From Pseudomonadota bacterium (GTDB lineage Bacteria > Desulfobacterota > Desulfobulbia > Desulfobulbales > SURF-16): a stretch of 17,224 nt of DNA. Numbering within the stretch: position 1 is the first letter of the stretch; every line of letters starts with the position of its first letter. The stretch is taken from assembly GCA_030597865.1 (NCBI GenBank), contig JAUVQZ010000033.1:1-17224 (forward strand), read 5' to 3'. The notes beneath the pieces were generated by a model, which did not search any database, had not been told where the DNA came from, and worked only from the letters and a program-made list of their open reading frames with translations. Made by a program: the position numbers and the translations under genes. Positions 14,391-17,224 of this stretch are shown one piece after another.

Positions 14391-14804
14391 CTAAGAATCC
14401 CTGCGACTGGCGGCCCCACGACATTCAGGGCAGACACCTATGAACTCTAAGCTATGCCGTTTTATCTGGAAATCCGTGTGGGACTGGGCCTTCTCCTCAA
14501 TCTCATGGTCCGGCGCCATGTGCAGATCACCAACAGAGCCGCAGTCCGTACAACGAACATGGTAATGGTTTTCGACATTGCCATCAAATCGTTTTTGGGT
14601 CCCACCCACCTCAAGCTTGAGGACCATACCCAGCTCGGAGAGGATCTCCAGGTTGCGGTAAACGGTTCCCAGACTGATTTTGGGCAGGCGCTTGCGGATC
14701 ATATGATACATTTCGTCTGCAGTGGGATGACTGGTGACCTTGCAGAGTTCCTCCAGGATTACCTGGCGCTGTTTCGTCATCCGAATTTTAGGATTTGCCT
14801 TCAT
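14391..14804 (-). CDS. perR: Fur-family regulator, PerR type
   Basis: 137-residue winged-helix metalloregulator. The recognition region reads ISLGTVYRNLEILSELGMV. Structural zinc would be held by C85/C88 (RCTDCG) and C125/C128 (VCPEC). The regulatory metal set fits PerR: H26, D74 in RFD, H80 and H82 in HYH, and D93; the Asp at 74 is the residue that favours peroxide sensing over Fur-type sensing. In PerR proteins, bound Fe(II) drives oxidation of the His ligands and loss of DNA binding. GAGG precedes the ATG. It heads the perR-dfx-ftnA group and has a promoter overlapped by an inverted repeat, suggesting autoregulation. PerR versus Fur is inferred from these residues and the neighbouring genes. 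Confidence 0.88.
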   Translation of the reverse strand: MKANPKIRMTKQRQVILEELCKVTSHPTADEMYHMIRKRLPKISLGTVYRNLEILSELGMVLKLEVGGTQKRFDGNVENHYHVRCTDCGSVGDLHMAPDHEIEEKAQSHTDFQIKRHSLEFIGVCPECRGAASRRDS

Positions 14805-14829
14805 GCCACACCTCGTATTTCAATGGATA

Positions 14830-14867
14830 ATAATTACTAATTATAATTTCTTTATGGATTTTGGCAA
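14830..14867 (-). promoter_or_regulatory. perR promoter with overlapping PerR-box-like 7-1-7 repeat
   Basis: On the - strand TTGCCA (14867-14862), a 16-bp spacer, and a perfect TATAAT (14845-14840) make a good sigma70-type promoter with a start near 14833 and a leader of about 28 nt. The inverted repeat ATAATTA-C-TAATTAT (14830-14844) covers the -10 and start site and has the 7-1-7 form of PerR boxes, so binding would block transcription. From 14868 to 15108 I see only a small CCCTGG/CCAGGG hairpin (15004-15018) and no gene. Confidence 0.7.
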
Positions 14868-15108
14868 CATTTTAATTCATCTGAATGTAGTTGCCTCTTC
14901 TATCACATGCTCCATCATTGGCAATGAATATCCATTAATACAACAAAAACAACAAATTACACGGCAAAAATCTTGTCACTCCTGTTTGGGCTATCGACTT
15001 TTACCCTGGAGACCAGGGAGAAAGGGGGATGATGTGCCGCTCCAGGGCGCTGGGGGTTGAAATCTAGGCTGGTCAAAAAAATACGGATAGGGCCGCTAAC
15101 AGGTCAGG

Positions 15109-15522
15109 TCACGTCTCGGTATCCAGCAAGAGACCGACGCCTTCCTGGAGATTTTTAAGAAGCAGGGGTAATTCAGCCAGGTCCACGCTCTCGGCCTTGA
15201 TAATCCGGCACACCTCCAGATCCGTACAATCATAGATATCCAGGGCATAGCCATCCCCTTTACGCAAGAGGACAATGTGAATCTCAACACCATGACCCAG
15301 GAGGCTGGCATTAACCTGATCAATGAGCTGCCCAAGGGCAAGGCCGACATGGTCCACCTCCGCTTCTGCGGGCCTCTCTCCATGGGTACGGTACCAGCGG
15401 CGCTGGATATGTTTGATGGGCAGAACAGCAGAGATCCCGTAGATCTTCTTCACCTTCCTCGGATCAGAAAATTTCGACCAGTCAAGGGGCCGGGGAAATT
15501 TGAATTGATCAGTGATAACCAT
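15109..15522 (-). CDS. Hypothetical protein with FlaG-like C-terminus
   Basis: 137 residues, soluble. The N-terminal part is unremarkable (FPRPLDWSKFSDPRKVKKIYG). From about residue 62 the order helix (LGQLIDQVNASLLGHG), strands (VEIHIVLLR, YALDIYDC), a charged turn, and a C-terminal helix ending LLKNLQEGVGLLLDTET resembles FlaG-type flagellar-associated proteins, in which a VxVxD/E...I strand pair is followed by ...LLLD. The motif after the strands reads EVCRIIKAE rather than the usual EVIRQIP. The Shine-Dalgarno sequence is weak. It has no flagellar neighbours. The opposite strand is also open over part of this stretch (15277-15717), but codon usage and fold-like pattern favour this frame. 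Confidence 0.6.
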   Translation of the reverse strand: MVITDQFKFPRPLDWSKFSDPRKVKKIYGISAVLPIKHIQRRWYRTHGERPAEAEVDHVGLALGQLIDQVNASLLGHGVEIHIVLLRKGDGYALDIYDCTDLEVCRIIKAESVDLAELPLLLKNLQEGVGLLLDTET

Positions 15523-15618
15523 AATTGCCGCCTGGATTTGTCAAATTACCCGACTGCCTCTTTTTTTATCATCATCTCCACCGAAAATCAGCAAAAATTC
15601 GTGAATGACAGCGAGCAG

Positions 15619-15717
15619 ATGCGTCAAAAAAGGCACCTGATGGGTTTTGAGTACATGGAGGCCATGCGCAAAAACATGATGAGGAAAGCGGAAAAATATC
15701 AGGATGTAAAGGGGTAA
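15619..15717 (+). CDS. Possible small protein (32 aa)
   Basis: A short basic, Met-rich, helix-prone reading frame (MGFEYMEAMRKNMMRKAEKY and a short tail). Codons are G/C-ended much as in the neighbours. Start choices are ATG 15619, ATG 15640 (AAGG upstream) or GTG 15601; none is clearly best. The open frame extends upstream without a start and runs antisense to the FlaG-like gene. It could be a real microprotein, a gene remnant or chance. It ends just where the structured stretch begins. Confidence 0.22.
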   Translation: MRQKRHLMGFEYMEAMRKNMMRKAEKYQDVKG

Positions 15718-15843
15718 ACAACCACGGAGTGCACGTCGGCTGGCGCAACCCCGCGGACTGGTAAGCAGGTGCCAGCGATCCCCTTGAGAAGCCCAGCAAT
15801 ACCGGTCAGCCCCCTAAATAGGCCTTGGCCTATTTGGGGGGCT
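15709..15843 (+). ncRNA. Possible structured RNA, unidentified
   Basis: Complementary blocks nest: AAGGGG/CCCCTT (15709-15714, 15780-15785) encloses GCTGGC/GCCAGC (15739-15744, 15771-15776), and ACTGGT (15757-15762) can pair with ACCGGT (15801-15806) as a pseudoknot. A 17-bp hairpin with a CTTG loop closes the region (15808-15824, 15827-15843); its one imperfect pair is G-U on the + strand but A-C on the - strand, favouring + transcription. No T-run follows. CCCCGCGGACTGGTAA and AAGCCCAGCAATACCGG faintly recall cobalamin-riboswitch core blocks, but neither is exact and no + gene follows. Confidence 0.3.
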
Positions 15844-15906
15844 TGATGAATTATTGACCCGGAAAACAAAGCGCGGTTGCCCTGGCAAGGCCAATATTTC
15901 ACAGGC

Positions 15907-16131
15907 CTATTCTGGCTCAAAGGGACAGAAAAAAGAATCCGTTTCACTGTCATAAAAGCAGTTCTTGCCTAAAGACCTATCATGCCCCTGGGGAAACTTT
16001 TCCCTATGCTCTTCCCCAGACATCCTGACCCCCTTTTTGTCACTGCTCGTGCCCTTATCCATACAGCCGGTTGCGGAAAATGCCACAGCACTCAGCAATA
16101 GGGCAGCAATTCCAAGACGCTTGATAATCAT
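15907..16131 (-). CDS. Small predicted lipoprotein
   Basis: 74 residues. The N-terminus is a clear lipoprotein signal: MIIKR, a hydrophobic core (LGIAALLLSAVAF) and the lipobox SATGC with Cys23 as the lipidated residue. Asp at +3 (C-M-D) is not the classical Asp+2 retention signal. The mature 52 residues are hydrophilic, with basic and acidic clusters and two further cysteines near the end (NCFYDSETDSFFCPFEPE) that could form a disulfide. AAGGAGAG (about 16136-16143) is a strong Shine-Dalgarno sequence. Function unknown; it stands alone. Confidence 0.82.
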   Translation of the reverse strand: MIIKRLGIAALLLSAVAFSATGCMDKGTSSDKKGVRMSGEEHREKFPQGHDRSLGKNCFYDSETDSFFCPFEPE

Positions 16132-16357
16132 TGATTCTCTCCTTGACGGTAAAGAGGTTAATGGAATGATGGCTAAAGAATACCCACCCGGATAATTATC
16201 CTATCACAATGACATAGGGCCAATATAGTTATTTCGAATATCGTTTTTTAAACGCCATGGGGCCGCCACCAGTCTTAACCGCCACTGTTTAACCGCCCTT
16301 GGACCCCAGGAGTATATGGCCATGGCAAAGACAGCCATTGCCGATGCCGGCCGCACA

Positions 16358-16391
16358 CAAAAAAAGGGTTTAGCACATGAGTGCTAAACCC
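16358..16391 (-). terminator. Second strong hairpin terminator, - strand
   Basis: Perfect 11-bp stem GGGTTTAGCAC/GTGCTAAACCC (16366-16376, 16381-16391) with a 4-nt loop and a run of seven T's after it on the - strand (16359-16365 in reverse). It lies about 80 bp beyond the tRNA terminator, with another hairpin between them (ATTTACCA/TGGTAAAT, 16421-16428 and 16437-16444), so it may end a small RNA. The rest of 16132-16470 shows no gene. Confidence 0.8.
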
Positions 16392-16465
16392 CTCTCGACA
16401 ATGTACCAGATCCCACCATAATTTACCAAAAATCCATGGTAAATCCAGCCAGCCAAAACCCCAAA

Positions 16466-16506
16466 ACAAAAACGGGAAATCAAACTTAAAAGCTTGATTT
16501 CCCGTT
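16466..16506 (-). terminator. Terminator of the tRNA-Lys/tRNA-Glu unit
   Basis: A 13-bp stem AACGGGAAATCAA/TTGATTTCCCGTT (16471-16483, 16494-16506) with additional CTT/AAG pairing in the loop, followed on the - strand by TTTTTGTTTT. It begins 10 nt after the tRNA-Glu CCA end. Confidence 0.87.
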
Positions 16507-16516
16507 ACAATTCCAT

Positions 16517-16594
16517 TGGCGTCCCCAAGGGGATTCGAACCCCTGTCGCCAGCGTGAAAGGCTGGTGTCCTGGACCAGACTAGACGATGGGGAC
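16517..16594 (-). tRNA. tRNA-Glu (anticodon TTC)
   Basis: 78 nt including an encoded CCA. The 7-bp acceptor stem GTCCCCA/TGGGGAC, T-arm AGGGGTTCGAATCCCCT and anticodon arm CCAGC-CTTTCAC-GCTGG are all intact; the loop gives anticodon TTC. The 5' GTCCCCATCGTCTAG is typical of tRNA-Glu. It lies 4 nt downstream of tRNA-Lys, probably in one transcript. Confidence 0.97.
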
Positions 16595-16598
16595 TAAA

Positions 16599-16674
16599 TG
16601 GTGGGCCCTGCGCGGCTCGAACGCGCGACTCTCTGATTAAAAGTCAGATACTCTACCAGCTGAGTTAAGGGCCC
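16599..16674 (-). tRNA. tRNA-Lys (anticodon TTT)
   Basis: 76 nt including an encoded CCA. Acceptor stem GGGCCCT/AGGGCCC, D-arm with TAACTCAGCTGGTAGAGTA, anticodon arm TCTGA-CTTTTAA-TCAGA giving anticodon TTT, and T-arm GCGCGTTCGAGCCGCGC. First gene of the two-tRNA unit. Confidence 0.97.
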
Positions 16675-16974
16675 ATCATGTTGAAGGGTCGTTTTTACAA
16701 TAGTCGGCTCTGGCTGTCAATACCTTCTCTGCCATTTTTTCATCTTTTCCCCTGGAGGTCAAGCAGCGTATAGACGCCTTCAAAGCTGACCAGAACCGTT
16801 TCGCCAATAATACAAACGACATCCTTAAACTATAGGCTGAACAGAGACCGCCAAGCTCCGGAAAATCCTTGTCCCCCTCCCAGGGGTCTGCTATATCTGT
16901 CAGATTACCATTACCTCTTGTTTGCAGGCCTCATTTTCTTTACTAATTGATATGGTTTTAAAAGGTCTTTTTCT

Positions 16975-17084
16975 CACCACACAAGGACACAGGGAGCATT
17001 CTTTTTAATACCCCCTTGAAGGGGGTACAGAGATTTTTTTGTTACCAGCAGTAACCTCTGTGCTCTCTGTGGCTCTGTGGTTAA
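16975..17084. repeat. ACCACAGAG-type inverted repeat element upstream of the RdgC-like gene
   Basis: Imperfect inverted arms CACCACACAAGGACACAGGG (from 16975) and CTCTGTGGCTCTGTGG (17065-17080, within a longer arm 17054-17084) enclose a 19-nt palindrome TACCCCCTTGAAGGGGGTA (17009-17027) and a GTTAC/GTAAC hairpin (17041-17055). Repeats rich in CCACAGAG are common between genes in several phyla. The rest of the tRNA-Lys to RdgC gap (16675-16974) shows no gene with a start codon. Confidence 0.65.
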
Positions 17085-17111
17085 TTTATTTTTTTGACTT
17101 AGTGACAACCT

Positions 17112-17224
17112 ATGGGACTTCTCTCCTCCTCCGCCACCTTTGTCCGCTACAGCGTGGTAGGTGACATACCGAACAACTTCATGGAGTTAGCGGCTGAGCA
17201 GATCAACCGTTTTGCCTTCAAGGA
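17112..17224 (+). CDS. RdgC-like protein, N-terminus only (cut by window edge)
   Basis: The 37 visible codons (MGLLSSSATFVRYSVVGDIP, then a helix with FMELAAEQINRFAFK) resemble the N-terminus of the RdgC-type recombination-associated proteins found in delta-proteobacteria, which start with MGxLSxSxxxxRY. RdgC binds DNA as a ring and restrains RecA-type exchange in E. coli. No clear Shine-Dalgarno sequence precedes the ATG, and a repeat element lies immediately upstream. The call rests on a short stretch. Confidence 0.5.
   Translation, partial: MGLLSSSATFVRYSVVGDIPNNFMELAAEQINRFAFK

Noticed and set aside
15277..15717. 146-codon + strand frame overlapping the FlaG-like gene
   Set aside because: First half lies antisense to a better-supported gene; only the last 32 codons are kept as a doubtful small ORF.
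15709..15843. A true cobalamin riboswitch
   Set aside because: The two look-alike blocks carry insertions, the expected helices are not all present, and there is no B12-related gene downstream.
15699..15953. 84-codon - strand frame across the structured stretch
   Set aside because: It overlaps the end of the lipoprotein gene and translates hairpin DNA; no recognisable protein pattern.
16316..16387. 23-codon + frame after AGGAG
   Set aside because: It has a good Shine-Dalgarno sequence but reads straight through the strong 16366-16391 hairpin; more likely chance.

Overview
The window reads as chromosomal DNA from an anaerobic, probably sulfate-reducing member of the Desulfobacterota, perhaps Desulfobulbales. 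Lineage is inferred from gene content: a class I hybrid cluster protein, a two-iron-centre superoxide reductase, a flavodiiron oxygen reductase, a PerR-type regulator and a DVU0298-like protein. It holds 16 protein genes I consider supported (one cut by the right edge), one doubtful small ORF, two tRNAs, four convincing terminators and several repeat elements. No phage, plasmid, CRISPR or transposase genes were seen.

Left part (1-7141): polA (DNA polymerase I) and a membrane-anchored PpiD-type chaperone on the + strand end at a strong bidirectional terminator. Facing them on the - strand are plsY (phospholipid synthesis), a J-domain-only protein and a degenerate PilZ-like protein, the last two closely coupled. 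A stand-alone guanine deaminase (TTG start) is divergent from plsY.

Middle (7142-10945): hcp lies behind a perfect 14-bp palindrome that sits exactly where an FNR/HcpR-type activator should bind relative to a candidate -10 box. After a 433-bp spacer made of inverted repeats (including a MITE-like element) come two overlapping genes: an HD-domain protein with an eight-cysteine N-terminus, and an FrdX-like ferredoxin. A terminator closes the group.

Right part (10946-14870, - strand): perR, dfx (superoxide reductase), ftnA (ferritin), fprA (flavodiiron protein) and a HEAT-like DVU0298-family gene. perR has a good sigma70-type promoter overlapped by a 7-1-7 inverted repeat resembling a PerR box. 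Together with hcp this makes a roughly 7.5-kb island for handling NO/hydroxylamine, superoxide, peroxide-generating iron and O2. No rubredoxin, the usual electron donor, is in the window.

Far right (14871-17224): a FlaG-like protein, a possible structured RNA, a small lipoprotein, tRNA-Lys and tRNA-Glu followed by stacked hairpins, a common-looking intergenic repeat, and the start of an RdgC-like gene. The least explained parts are the HD/ferredoxin pair, the repeat-built spacer before it, and the structured stretch at 15709-15843.
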